Shown piece after piece: positions 1 to 9,362 of a stretch of DNA of 64,000 nt. This DNA comes from Streptomyces sp. NBC_00457 (GTDB lineage: Bacteria > Actinomycetota > Actinomycetes > Streptomycetales > Streptomycetaceae): the NCBI RefSeq assembly GCF_036014015.1, contig NZ_CP107905.1, positions 3,782,001 to 3,846,000 of the forward strand, given 5' to 3'. The stretch's first letter is position 1; every line of letters begins with the position of its first letter. The notes below the pieces were generated by a model. That model saw only the letters and a list, made by a program, of their open reading frames with translations, was not told the DNA's origin and searched no databases. A program made the translations under genes and the position numbers.

Positions 1-690
1 CATCGAGCCCGAGTCGCCCATGAAGATCCGCGCCGGGTGCATGTTGTGCGGCAGGAACCCCAAGCACATGCCCATCAGAATGGCTGAGAAGAGGGTCGCC
101 GGAGCAGCCGCCTCGATGCCGTACGAGTACCAGATGCGGTAGGCGTACATGAAGAACGCCGCCGCCGCGATGCACACCATGCCGGCTGCGAGGCCATCGA
201 GGCCATCCACGAAGTTGACCGCGTTGATGGTGATGACAACCAGGGCGACTGTCAGCAGAGTGCCCTGCCACTGGGTCAGCGCGACTGTGCCGACCTTGGG
301 AATGGGCAGCCACAGGATCGTCAGACCCTGCATGACCATGGCGCCGGCGGCGATCATCTGACCGCCCAGCTTGATCAGGGCATCGATCTCGAACTTGTCG
401 TCCAGGACGCCGATCAGCCAGATCAGCGCGGCGCCGCTCAGCAGTGCCCTGGGCTCGTTCGACGTGTCGAAGACCTCGCTGAGGTTGGTGAGGTGGTCGG
501 CGACCAACAGGCCCGCGCACAGGCCGAAGAACATGGCGATACCGCCGAGCCGCGGAGTGGGTTCCCGGTGCACGTCACGGGCCCTGATCTTCGGCATCGC
601 TCCGGCCACGATCGCGAATTTCCGTACCGGCCCTGTCAGCAGGTACGTCACCGCGGCCGTGATGCAGAGCGTCAGCAGGTATTCACGCAA
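1..690 (-). CDS. MraY/WecA-family undecaprenyl-phosphate sugar-1-phosphate transferase (3' end outside window)
   Basis: This membrane enzyme family transfers a sugar-1-phosphate from a UDP-sugar to polyprenyl phosphate, the first step of a lipid-linked cell-wall glycopolymer. The visible 230 codons are hydrophobic, and near the N-terminus carry the HREPTPRLGG and MFFGL segments typical of the family. They end at the catalytic-loop motif RIFMGDSGSM at the window edge. The start is taken as TTG at 690, preceded by GGGGAAG at good spacing; no ATG or GTG lies nearby in frame. The gene lies downstream of glyA but is separated from it by an insertion-like segment. The family is clear; the exact sugar cannot be told. 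In Streptomyces this gene sits next to atpI, which would lie off the left edge (recalled, not seen). Confidence 0.88.
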   Translation of the reverse strand, partial: MREYLLTLCITAAVTYLLTGPVRKFAIVAGAMPKIRARDVHREPTPRLGGIAMFFGLCAGLLVADHLTNLSEVFDTSNEPRALLSGAALIWLIGVLDDKFEIDALIKLGGQMIAAGAMVMQGLTILWLPIPKVGTVALTQWQGTLLTVALVVITINAVNFVDGLDGLAAGMVCIAAAAFFMYAYRIWYSYGIEAAAPATLFSAILMGMCLGFLPHNMHPARIFMGDSGSM

Positions 691-888
691 GGCTTCCCCA
701 CAGATGTCACCGGACTGTCTGCATCACACCTTAGCCCCCGCACCTGTTGGCCCGCCCGGCACGGAGTGAGCACGGCCGGCGGCCGACGTATCGTCCCGTT
801 CCGCCAACTAATGGTGAGAACACGACTGCATCGAAGCGGTCATACGTCAGGCGGTTTCAAAGTCCGATTGTTCGCGCGTCTGTGCTGG

Positions 889-1243
889 TCAGTGGAGCCC
901 GAGGAGGGCCAGGGGACGGGCGGCACGGAGGCAGTTCATCGCGAAGCTGCGCAAGGTGGCCATGCTCTCCGGGCCGTGCTCGGTGCGGGCCTTGGAGGCC
1001 GTGTCCCTTCGTATAGACCGGCCTGGTTCTTCTTCACGCGCAGCGCGTGATGCGCGCCTTCTTGTCCTCGACGAGGTAGCGGGCGTGGCCGCGCCGGCCG
1101 TGCAGGGCATCTGCGGTCACGGTCACCCCCGTCAGGTCGGAGCCGCGGGCGCTCTTGCTCGGCGCGACGCGCTTCCCGCGCCGGTGCCGCGGATCGAGCA
1201 GGGGCGACTTGAGCAGGCAGACGTCGGCGGACTGACGGCACAT
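889..1243 (-). pseudogene. ISAs1-family transposase remnant
   Basis: On the minus strand, broken pieces of an ISAs1/DDE transposase can be read in order but in changing frames. First comes LTGVTVTADALHGRRGHARY followed by LVEDKKA. The next frame continues as VKKNQAGLY, and a third gives RTEHGPESMATLRSFAMN ending at about 889. In intact members the VKxNQ and GPE segments are separated by a longer stretch, so the remnant has both a frameshift and an internal deletion. It also lacks the N-terminal half. It lies between the conserved WecA-like gene and the glyA side and probably marks past insertion of the adjacent secreted-protein genes. It cannot encode an active transposase. Confidence 0.72.
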
Positions 1244-1300
1244 CGAAGCTCCGGTTCGGCAGGGCGACTTGAGAAGTCACCCGCTCCAACCGGAGCTTCG
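1244..1300. repeat. 13-bp perfect inverted repeat with 31-nt loop
   Basis: CGAAGCTCCGGTT at 1244-1256 is exactly complementary to AACCGGAGCTTCG at 1288-1300. The segment just before it and its loop share a direct repeat, GGGCGACTTGAG. It sits at the edge of the transposase remnant and downstream of the leftward secreted-protein gene that ends at 1362. It could be an IS-associated end structure or that gene's transcription terminator. No T-run is visible. Confidence 0.6.
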
Positions 1301-1361
1301 GTGTATGAGAGACGGGGCAACCGGCCGCCAGGCCACTTGAAAGTGGCTCTGGCTCTGTCGC

Positions 1362-1757
1362 TTACTCCCTGAACCACCCAGATTTTACGGAGGGCACACC
1401 AGCAGCATGGCTCTCAAGGAGCATGTAAATCTGCCATCTGCCGACGTCGTAGTTGCTGATCTTGCCGCAGCCGGCGTCTCCACCATCACTGACGGACCGT
1501 ACCAGCCTGACATTCAGCGTTACGGGGTCCTTCTCGTACACATAGCCAGTGACACCCGCGCCATCGGCTTTGGTGTCACAGACCTCGAAAACGTCACCAT
1601 CGTCATGGAAGGCCATGTCGCCTCGCCCGCCGGAAAGGGATATCACCTTGTTTTCCCACTGAACTCCCGCATCCGCAGCCCAGGCCGGCGTAGCTCCAGC
1701 GCAGACCAAGGCGAGGGATGCGCCGGCAACTGCAATCCGGGTGAACGATTTAGCCAT
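1362..1757 (-). CDS. small secreted protein, paralogue of the next upstream gene
   Basis: A 131-residue protein beginning MAKSFTRIAVAGASLALVCA, a Sec signal peptide with predicted cleavage after AWA. The ATG at 1757 is preceded by AGAGGAA and is preferred to upstream in-frame codons, which lack the signal peptide. The mature part has only two Cys, one in a CDTKADG motif. It resembles the neighbour at 1838-2263: same spacing of a GxAxF/D segment, CDTxxDG and a second Cys, but without that neighbour's last Cys pair. The ligand and role are unknown. Base composition is less GC-rich than the surrounding core genes, which suggests acquisition. Probably co-transcribed with the upstream paralogue, 80 bp away. 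Confidence 0.7.
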   Translation of the reverse strand: MAKSFTRIAVAGASLALVCAGATPAWAADAGVQWENKVISLSGGRGDMAFHDDGDVFEVCDTKADGAGVTGYVYEKDPVTLNVRLVRSVSDGGDAGCGKISNYDVGRWQIYMLLESHAAGVPSVKSGWFRE

Positions 1758-1837
1758 AGCCGTTCCTCTTTCGTTTCGGCGGCGAATATGTGCTTCAGGG
1801 GACGGATCCGAGTCAGCGCCAGCGGAGAGGCTGCTGA

Positions 1838-2263
1838 TCACGCTGCGCCTGTCTTGCTGTCGCAGTCCCACCTCTGCTTGGATCCCGACTCATAAAGGCA
1901 CGCCGTAACGAGGACCGCGGTCCCCTCCGGGATATTAACCTGCTTTATGTTCCCGGGCTTGTTGTCGCAGAAATCCGACGATCCGTCGGAGTCTACGATT
2001 TCCGCACCCCGAGGACCGTTGTCGTTCCACGACACCAGGGCGATGACGCTGTGGCCATCCGTCTCTGTATCGCAGGCCTGAAGTCGTTCCGGGCTCGCCT
2101 TGCCAAACAAGATCGCCTTTCCGCCCATAATGCTGCCCCCATCGTCCGTGTAGACAACGGTCGTGTTTCCGGCGGCTTGCGCACTACCGGAGGCGAGTAT
2201 CATTGCGGTGGGCACGGCAATCGCCAGAGTTACAAGATGGCGCAGGCGCGGCTTGCGAAACAT
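1838..2263 (-). CDS. small secreted four-cysteine protein
   Basis: A 141-residue protein starting MFRKPRLRHLVTLAIAVPTA with a signal peptide ending near SAQA. The ATG at 2263 follows a strong GGGGGAGAA ribosome site, so it is chosen over the in-frame codon 11 residues upstream. The mature domain has four Cys, in QACDTETDG, DFCDN, VTACLY and RWDCDS, so two disulfides are likely. It forms a pair with the shorter paralogue downstream, which keeps only the first two Cys. No known catalytic motif is seen; a small extracellular binding or inhibitor role is possible but unproven. Its relatively low GC for this genome, and its place in an interrupted core block, suggest transfer. Confidence 0.72.
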   Translation of the reverse strand: MFRKPRLRHLVTLAIAVPTAMILASGSAQAAGNTTVVYTDDGGSIMGGKAILFGKASPERLQACDTETDGHSVIALVSWNDNGPRGAEIVDSDGSSDFCDNKPGNIKQVNIPEGTAVLVTACLYESGSKQRWDCDSKTGAA

Positions 2264-2780
2264 TTTTCTCCCCCATTGGGTCTTACGGAACACCAAACCG
2301 TTTTCGTCGCACAGGCATGCAATGCGGTGGTCAATTCCCGGCGGCGATCAGAACCGTATACCGGGAGTTCATTCTCGACCAGTGTTTTAGGCACTTCGCC
2401 GGTCAGCCTTGCTTACTGCCTGCGACTCTCTGATGTGTTCGCGGTTATCCAAGATGGGGTTAAGGGGGCAAGGTGGGACGGAGTGATCGATTCCGCTCAC
2501 GCTCCGTATGGAGTGTGAAGCGCGTCACTATCTTTCGGTGCGGCATCTCGGTCGCATACCACTCGTGAGAGAGGAAGGCGTCGTGGAGTTCGAGGCGTCG
2601 TTCCCATCGGATGGCGAGGCGATTGAACTGGTGGAGCAGGGCGAACTCGTGCAGTGATCATCAGTAACCGGCGGATCACAGGAGGCTCGCCTCCAGGCAG
2701 CGGAAGCGGGCAGTGGGCGCCAGCGATGCGGCCTGCCGCGCGTACGCAAGCACGCTACCGACGATGCATGACCGTCTTGT
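2264..2780. other. gene-poor stretch between glyA and the secreted-protein pair
   Basis: About 500 bp with no convincing gene. It must hold the promoter for the leftward secreted-protein pair, but I see no clear -35/-10 pair. Near 2583-2657 the plus strand reads VEFEASFPSDGEAIELVEQG then a stop; this may be a fragment of a mobile-element gene but is too short to name. Confidence 0.4.
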
Positions 2781-4019
2781 TCAACCCGGATACGGCGGAA
2801 ATCTACCGGCCAGCTCCCGCACTTCTTCACGCGCCCGCTGGCTCTCGACCGTGCCGCGCAGCACGCCTGCGAACAGGGCGGCGATGGAGCCCATCTCCTC
2901 CTCCCCCATGCCCTGAGTCGTCACCGCCGCCGTGCCCAGCCGCAGGCCGCGGGCGTCGCCGTGCGGCAGCGCACAGCAGTCCATGACCATCCCGGCGGCG
3001 GCGAGCCGGCCCCGCGCGGTCCGTCCGTCGACGCCGAGGGGCGCCGGGTCGGCGGTGATGAGATGCGTGTCCGTCCCGCCCGTGGTGACGACGAACCCCT
3101 CGGCGGCCAGTCCCGCCGCGAGGACCCTCGCGTTGGCGACGACCTGATGGGCGTACACGGTGAAGGCGGGAGTGGCGGCCTCGCCGAACGCGACCGCCTT
3201 GGCGGCGATGGTGTGCATCTGGGCGCCGCCCTGGGTGAAGGGGAACACGGCCCGGTCGACCCGCTCGGCCAGTTCGTGGCCGCACAGGATCATCCCGCCG
3301 CGCGGGCCCCGCAGCACCTTGTGCGTGGTGGCACAGACGACATCGGCGTACGGCACCGGGCTGGGCGCCGCTCCCCCGGCGACCAGCCCGATCGGGTGCG
3401 CGGCGTCGGCGATGAGATAGGCGCCCACCTCGTCGGCGACCTCGCGGAACAGGGCGTAGTCGATGTGCCGCGGATAGGCGATGGACCCGCACACGATCGC
3501 CTTGGGCCGATGGGTGCGGGCGAGGGTGCGCACCTGGTCGTGGTCGATGAGCCCGGTCTCCGCGTCCACGCCGTAGCCGACGAAGTCGAACCAGCGGCCG
3601 GAGAAGTTCGCGGGCGAGCCGTGGGTGAGGTGGCCGCCGTGCGGCAGGCCCAGGGCGAGGACGGTGTCGCCGGGGCGCAGCAGGGCGGCGTACGCGGCGA
3701 GGACGGCCGACGATCCGGAGTGGGACTGCACGTTGGCGTGCTCCGCCCCGAACAGCGCCTTGGCCCGGTCGACGGCGACGCGCTCGGCGACGTCGACGAT
3801 CTCGCAGCCGCCGTGGTGCCGGGCCCCGGGATAGCCCTCCGCGTACTTGTTGGCGAGCGGCGACCCTAGCGCCGCCAGCACCGCCGGTGACGTGAAGTTC
3901 TCGGCGGCGATCAGCTGCAGTGTCGTCGACTGCCGTTCCAGCTCCCCCAGCAGGATCCCGGCCAGCTCGGGGTCCTGGCGGCGCAGCACATCGGCCTCGA
4001 GGGTATGGGTGACCGTCAT
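2781..4019 (-). CDS. glyA: serine hydroxymethyltransferase, divergent type
   Basis: A 412-residue PLP enzyme of the SHMT family, which interconverts serine and glycine while loading tetrahydrofolate with a one-carbon unit. The PLP lysine is K234 in TTHKVLRGPRGG; D205 and H208 in ADAAHP match the cofactor-binding DxAH. Unusually, the active-site tyrosine pair of the usual YYGGCE motif is replaced, giving RHHGGCE (about 67-73). The canonical SGSQAN is SGSSAV, and DLAHGGH is GLPHGGH. The ATG at 4019 fits family N-termini; an in-frame upstream start would add a non-homologous stretch. It is followed by accessory genes rather than directly by the WecA-like gene. It may be a second SHMT with altered substrate range; plain housekeeping activity is not certain. 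Confidence 0.85.
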   Translation of the reverse strand: MTVTHTLEADVLRRQDPELAGILLGELERQSTTLQLIAAENFTSPAVLAALGSPLANKYAEGYPGARHHGGCEIVDVAERVAVDRAKALFGAEHANVQSHSGSSAVLAAYAALLRPGDTVLALGLPHGGHLTHGSPANFSGRWFDFVGYGVDAETGLIDHDQVRTLARTHRPKAIVCGSIAYPRHIDYALFREVADEVGAYLIADAAHPIGLVAGGAAPSPVPYADVVCATTHKVLRGPRGGMILCGHELAERVDRAVFPFTQGGAQMHTIAAKAVAFGEAATPAFTVYAHQVVANARVLAAGLAAEGFVVTTGGTDTHLITADPAPLGVDGRTARGRLAAAGMVMDCCALPHGDARGLRLGTAAVTTQGMGEEEMGSIAALFAGVLRGTVESQRAREEVRELAGRFPPYPG

Positions 4020-4089
4020 GGTGGGCTCCCGGGGCGTCGACACTGACGTAGCACCAATGTAGGCCCAGGACCCCAGAGGCGCTCGGTCG

Positions 4090-4235
4090 TCACGTCCTGG
4101 CGGGTACACCGGTGAGCGCGGTGACGACCGGATCCAGCACCTGGTTCAGCCCCTTCCCCGACGCGCCCCTCGCGTCAGGTCCGTGCCGGGACCCCCGTCA
4201 GCGCTGTCACCACCGGATCCAGCGCCTGGTTTATC
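4090..4235. repeat. duplicated 3' end of the adjacent phosphatase-fold gene
   Basis: Bases 4090-4150 are a diverged copy of 4175-4235, the last 20 codons plus stop of the phosphatase-like gene, shifted by 85 bp. Read leftward, the downstream copy still encodes NQVLDPVVTALTGVPART and a TGA, against NQALDPVVTALTGVPART in the gene itself. Many differences between the copies are synonymous, so it is either an old duplication kept by chance or gene conversion. It lies in the gap before glyA. Confidence 0.8.
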
Positions 4236-4843
4236 TCGTCGCCGATGGAGCGGAAGAACGTGAGTGGGGCGCCGTAGGGGTCGTAGACCTCGTCCGCTTC
4301 CGCTGTGGGGGCCAGGAGCCACCCGCGTAGAGCTGCTGCGGCGCGGACCAGGGCGCGTGCGCGGGCGACCATGCCGTCCTCCAGCGGAGGGAGCGTCGCG
4401 GGGTCGATCGCCTTCACCAGGCGGGTGAACTCCTTGAGGGTGAAGGTGCGCAGGCCGGCGGAGTGCCCCATGGAGATGACCTGCGCCCGGTGGTCGCGGG
4501 TGGCGGTCAGCACCAGGTCGGCGCGGATGACGTGGTCGTCCAGCAGTTCCCGCCCGGTGAAGCCGGAGGGGTCCGCGCCGAACTCGGCCAGCACGGCCTC
4601 CGCGTTGGCCTCCATGGGCGCGCCCTCATGGCCCCAGGTGCCCGCGCTCTCCACGATCAGCCCGCCCCACAGCGGGTCGCCGAGCCGGTCCGCCAGGGCA
4701 TGACGGGTCAGCCGCTCGGTGATCGGCGAGCGGCACACGTTGCCGGTGCTGACGTGGAGGATGCGGAAGCTGTCGAGAGGGAGGCCGAAGGTCCCCGTGT
4801 CTTCCCCGTTCCATATGCCACGCCCCGCGTCAGGGGCCGTCAA
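4175..4843 (-). CDS. low-molecular-weight protein-tyrosine-phosphatase-fold protein lacking the nucleophile
   Basis: A 222-residue protein with the LMW-PTP fold. The phosphate-binding loop at 31-40 reads VSTGNVCRSP. In active enzymes it is V-C-x-G-N-x-C-R-S with the first Cys as nucleophile, and here that position is Ser32. Cys37, Arg38 and Ser39 of the loop are kept, and the general-acid Asp-Pro is present as D188-P189 in VYDPYGAP. The protein could therefore bind phosphate or phosphotyrosine without hydrolysis, or use a different chemistry. The start is TTG at 4843, overlapping the upstream threonylcarbamoyl-AMP synthase stop as TTGA, which implies translational coupling. A short diverged copy of its 3' end lies just downstream. 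Confidence 0.82.
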   Translation of the reverse strand: MTAPDAGRGIWNGEDTGTFGLPLDSFRILHVSTGNVCRSPITERLTRHALADRLGDPLWGGLIVESAGTWGHEGAPMEANAEAVLAEFGADPSGFTGRELLDDHVIRADLVLTATRDHRAQVISMGHSAGLRTFTLKEFTRLVKAIDPATLPPLEDGMVARARALVRAAAALRGWLLAPTAEADEVYDPYGAPLTFFRSIGDEINQALDPVVTALTGVPART

Positions 4844-5487
4844 TTGGCCACCTCGAGGTCGGGTACGACCTTGCGCAGCTCCTCCGCCGAGAGAGCGCCC
4901 GCACGCAGCAGCAGCGGCACCTCGCGGGTGACGTCGACGATGGAGGAGGGCACGTTGCCGGGCGTCGGCCCGCCGTCGAGGTAGACGGACACCGAGTCGC
5001 CCAGCATGCCCTGCGCGGCGTCACAGTCCTCCGGCGCCGGATGGCCGGTGAGGTTCGCCGACGACACGGCCATGGGGCCGACCTCGGTGAGCAGTTCGAT
5101 GGCGACCGGGTGCAGCGGCATGCGCACGGCGACCGTGCCCCGGGTGTCCCCCAAGTCCCACTGCAGGGACGGCTGGTGCTTGGCGACCAGCGTCAGCGCG
5201 CCCGGCCAGAAGGCGTCGACCAGTTCCCAGGCCATCTCGGAGAAGTCCGTGACCAGGCCGTGCAGGGTGTTCGGGGAGCCGATGAGGACCGGGGTGGGCA
5301 TGTTGCGGCCCCGCCCCTTGGCCTCGAGCAGGTCGGTGACGGCTTCCGAGGAGAACGCGTCGGCGCCGATGCCGTACACCGTGTCGGTGGGGAGGACCAC
5401 GAGCTCGCCACGGCGGACGGCGGACGCCGCCTCACGCAGACCGGTGGTGCGGTCGGTCGCGTCATTGGTGTCGTATCGCCGTGCCAT
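4840..5487 (-). CDS. L-threonylcarbamoyladenylate synthase (TsaC/Sua5/YrdC family)
   Basis: This 215-residue protein makes threonylcarbamoyl-AMP from Thr, bicarbonate and ATP for the t6A37 modification of ANN-decoding tRNAs. It has the YrdC fold with GELVVLPTDTVYGIG near residues 27-41, then KGRGRNMPTPVLI, and later VRMPLHP and SSANLTGHPA, all conserved nucleotide- or Thr-binding segments. It is the short form without the C-terminal Sua5 domain. It lies between prmC (upstream, 61 bp) and the phosphatase-like gene, whose start overlaps its stop. This is the usual actinobacterial prfA-prmC-tsaC order, so the genes are probably co-transcribed. Confidence 0.93.
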   Translation of the reverse strand: MARRYDTNDATDRTTGLREAASAVRRGELVVLPTDTVYGIGADAFSSEAVTDLLEAKGRGRNMPTPVLIGSPNTLHGLVTDFSEMAWELVDAFWPGALTLVAKHQPSLQWDLGDTRGTVAVRMPLHPVAIELLTEVGPMAVSSANLTGHPAPEDCDAAQGMLGDSVSVYLDGGPTPGNVPSSIVDVTREVPLLLRAGALSAEELRKVVPDLEVAN

Positions 5488-5548
5488 ATCTAGCGGGCCT
5501 CCTCGTACACGTACGTCACGTACTTCGGGACAACAGTCTGCGGGCCGG

Positions 5549-6430
5549 TCACGGCAGCGCCTTGCGGGCCGTCGCGAACCGGGGGCGGTTGTTGAGGTCG
5601 GGGTGGTCGGCCGCGTCGGCCCAGCCCCGCTCCTCGGTGAAGATCCACGGCACCTGCCCGCCCTGGGTGTCGGCGTGCTCGATGACGACGACCCCGCCGG
5701 GGCGCAGGAGCCGGTGTGCGGTCCGCTCCAGGCCGCGGATGAGGTCGAGGCCGTCCTCGCCGGAGAACAGGGCGAGTTCGGGATCGTAGTCCCTCGCCTC
5801 GGGATTGACGTACTCCCATTCCGTCAGCGGGATGTACGGCGGGTTGGAGATCACCAGGTCGACCTGGCCGTCGAGGTCCGGGAAGGCGGTGAGGGCGTCG
5901 CCCTGGCGCAGGTCGACCCTGGACCCCGCCACGTTCTTGCGGGTCCACTGAAGGGCGTCCTCGGACAGCTCCACGGCGTGCACACGGGAGCGCGGGACCT
6001 CCTGGGCGAGGGCGAGCGCGATGGCGCCGGAGCCGGTGCACAGGTCCACGATGAGCGGCTCCACGACGTCCATGGCCCGTACGGCGTCTATGGCCCAGCC
6101 GACGACCGACTCGGTCTCGGGGCGCGGGACGAACACCCCGGGCCCGACTTGGAGTTCGAGATACCGGAAGTAGGCGCGGCCGGTGATGTGCTGGAGCGGC
6201 TCGCGCTGCTCACGGCGCGCGATGACCTCCCAGTACCGGGCGTCGAAGTCGGCGTCCTTGACGGTGTGCAGCTCGCCCCGCTTCACGCCGTGCACGAACG
6301 CGGCGAGCTCCTCCGCGTCGTTGCGCGGCGAGGGCACGCCGGCGTCGGCCAGCCGCTGGGTGGCCTGAGCTACCTCAGCGAGCAGCACGCTGCGGGGACT
6401 TGAGGGTCGCCCCCCAAATGATGGCTGCAC
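5549..6430 (-). CDS. prmC: peptide chain release factor N5-glutamine methyltransferase
   Basis: A 293-residue SAM-dependent methyltransferase that methylates the GGQ glutamine of release factors. The substrate-binding N-terminal helical domain is followed by the Rossmann core with VDLCTGSGAIALALA (SAM loop) and the catalytic NPPY in ISNPPYIPLTEW. The start is GTG at 6430, because GGAGGA lies five bases upstream. Homologues often begin around residue 15, at the in-frame GTG before LLAEVAQ, so the first 14 residues are less sure. It lies immediately downstream of its substrate gene prfA, with 46 bp between them. Confidence 0.94.
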   Translation of the reverse strand: MQPSFGGRPSSPRSVLLAEVAQATQRLADAGVPSPRNDAEELAAFVHGVKRGELHTVKDADFDARYWEVIARREQREPLQHITGRAYFRYLELQVGPGVFVPRPETESVVGWAIDAVRAMDVVEPLIVDLCTGSGAIALALAQEVPRSRVHAVELSEDALQWTRKNVAGSRVDLRQGDALTAFPDLDGQVDLVISNPPYIPLTEWEYVNPEARDYDPELALFSGEDGLDLIRGLERTAHRLLRPGGVVVIEHADTQGGQVPWIFTEERGWADAADHPDLNNRPRFATARKALP

Positions 6431-6476
6431 GCATGTCCTCCGGTACTGGTCCTTCTCGTACGTCCCTTACACGGCT

Positions 6477-7553
<1,077 letters not shown>

Positions 7554-7658
7554 CTCTGGCTCCTGTTGTACGTACGTGGGTGAAGGGCGGACGACCAAAA
7601 ACGCCGGTCCCGGCGCGCCGAAGAGGGGCGCGGCCGTGGACCGGCGAAATGGGGCTCG

Positions 7659-7880
7659 CTACTTCTTGGAGCCGGCAGCCTTGCCGAAGCGGGCCTCGAA
7701 GCGGGCCACACGGCCACCGGTGTCGAGGATCTTCTGCTTGCCCGTGTAGAACGGGTGGCACTCGGAGCAGACCTCGGCGCGGATCGCTCCGCTGGAGATC
7801 GTGCTGCGGGTGGTGAACGACGCGCCACAGGTGCAGCTGACCTGCGTCTCGACGTACTCGGGGTGGATGTCGCGCTTCAA
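7659..7880 (-). CDS. rpmE: 50S ribosomal protein L31, zinc-binding form
   Basis: 73 residues, beginning MKRDIHPEY. Zinc-ligand cysteines are seen in SCTCGASF and [14 protein letters not shown], so this is the C+ (zinc-containing) type that in actinobacteria is usually paired elsewhere with a zinc-free copy repressed by Zur. It is the first gene of the leftward rpmE-prfA-prmC block and is probably driven by a promoter in the 140-bp gap to the LCP gene. Confidence 0.96.
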   Translation of the reverse strand: MKRDIHPEYVETQVSCTCGASFTTRSTISSGAIRAEVCSECHPFYTGKQKILDTGGRVARFEARFGKAAGSKK

Positions 7881-8020
7881 GGGTGTCTCCTAGTTTCGGG
7901 AGGGCTCCGGGTCGCAGCCGCGGGGTGCGGAGGCGTGAACCGGGGCCGACGTACCAGTCTGCCAGGACTGGGGCCATCCCCCAAAACGAGGGGTCACCGT
8001 GATCTATTCCCGGCAGCGCG

Positions 8021-9157
8021 CTACGAGGTCACCACTCCGTTTGCCTGGCCTGTCGCCGTGCCTTTTGTTGCCGACTTCGGGATGGCCTTGTCGTCCTTGA
8101 GAGCCGTCCAGACCTGCTGGGCCTTGGTGTCGTCGACGAGGACGCGGTTGCCGTCGGCGGGGTCGTACTGGACCGGCATCGTGACCATGTGCATGTTCTT
8201 CGCGCTGATGCTCTTGAGGCCGCTCGCGAACGACATGAGGGAGTTGACCGAGCCGAGGTCGGAGTCGGTGGTGACGGCGTTGGTGGCGGTGTCGGCGAGG
8301 TCGTACAGCTTCTTCGGGTTGGTGAAGAGGCCGACGTCCTTGATCTGCTCGACGAGGGCCTTGATGAAGGCCTGCTGGAGCTGGATGCGGCCGAGGTCGG
8401 AACCGTCGCCGACGCCGTGCCGGGTGCGGACCAGGCCGAGTGCCTGCTCGCCGGTGAGCTGGTGGGTGCCGGCCGCGAGGTCCAGGTGGCTGTCGGGGTC
8501 GTCGATGGCCTTGCTGGTGGTGACCTTGACGCCGCCGAGCTCGTCGATGAGCTTCTGGAAGCCGCTGAAGTCGACCTCGAGGTAGTGGTCCATGCGCAGG
8601 TCGGTGAGCGACTCGACGGTCTTCACCGCGCAGGCCGCGCCGCCGGTGGTGTACGCCGAGTTGAACATGACGTCGGTCGCGGCGTCGTGGGTGTCGCCGT
8701 CGGTGTCGGTGCACTCGGGGCGGTCGATGAGGGTGTCGCGCGGGATGGAGACCACGCTGGCTTTCTTGTGGCCCTTGTAGACGTGCACGATCATCGCGGT
8801 GTCGGAGCGGGCGCTGCCGTCGTCGGCGCCGCCGCCGAGCTTCTGGTTGGAGCCGGAGCGGGTGTCGGAGCCCAGGACGAGGATGTTCTCGGAGCCGTTG
8901 TCGGCCTTGGTCGGCCGGTCGGTGCCGAGGGCCTGGTCGATGTCGACGCTCTTGAGGTTGCCGTTGAGCTTGAAGTACACGTACCCGACGCCGGTGCCGC
9001 CCAGCACCACGATGCCGCCGGCCACCCAGGCCGTGACGAGCAGTCCCTTGCGGCGGTTGCCGCGGGGCTTGCGGCGGCGGCCCTTGGCGCGGTGGCGCGG
9101 GCCCGTGGACCCGGACTCACCCGGTATGCCGGGGTCCGGTGTGCTCTCGGCAGACAT
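8021..9157 (-). CDS. LytR-CpsA-Psr (LCP) family cell-wall glycopolymer ligase
   Basis: A 378-residue protein with a basic cytoplasmic N-terminus (RHRAKGRRRKPRGNRRKG), one transmembrane helix at about 38-62, and an extracellular LCP domain. Domain motifs are LVLGSDTR, SDTAMIVHVYK, VSIPRDTLIDRPE, FSGFQKLIDELGGV and the Arg-rich LVRTRHGVGDGSDLGR, which contact the polyprenyl-pyrophosphate substrate. Such enzymes move glycopolymers from lipid carrier to peptidoglycan. Placement in the same block as a WecA-like transferase fits a teichoic- or teichulosonic-type polymer, although the exact substrate is not determined by sequence. Confidence 0.93.
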   Translation of the reverse strand: MSAESTPDPGIPGESGSTGPRHRAKGRRRKPRGNRRKGLLVTAWVAGGIVVLGGTGVGYVYFKLNGNLKSVDIDQALGTDRPTKADNGSENILVLGSDTRSGSNQKLGGGADDGSARSDTAMIVHVYKGHKKASVVSIPRDTLIDRPECTDTDGDTHDAATDVMFNSAYTTGGAACAVKTVESLTDLRMDHYLEVDFSGFQKLIDELGGVKVTTSKAIDDPDSHLDLAAGTHQLTGEQALGLVRTRHGVGDGSDLGRIQLQQAFIKALVEQIKDVGLFTNPKKLYDLADTATNAVTTDSDLGSVNSLMSFASGLKSISAKNMHMVTMPVQYDPADGNRVLVDDTKAQQVWTALKDDKAIPKSATKGTATGQANGVVTS

Positions 9158-9286
9158 GTGCTCCTCGGTTCTCGTCGGGTCGGTTACCCCTCGCGTTCAG
9201 GGTCAGGCCCGGGCGAAGCGACATGTATCGCTCCATCTTCGCCCCGACCGGTCAGACGGGGAAACCCGGGAAAGGGTTGCACAACG

Positions 9287-9321
9287 CACTGTGCCCACCG
9301 CGTGGGGCGGTGGGCACAGTG
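9287..9321 (-). terminator. hairpin terminator of the protease gene
   Basis: A perfect 15-bp stem, CACTGTGCCCACCGC and its complement, closes a five-base loop 42 bases past the leftward protease stop. No U-tract follows, as is usual in this genus. Confidence 0.8.
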
Positions 9322-9362
9322 TGTGACGCGTGGTGCTGGACGCACCCCGTTCACCTGCTGTT

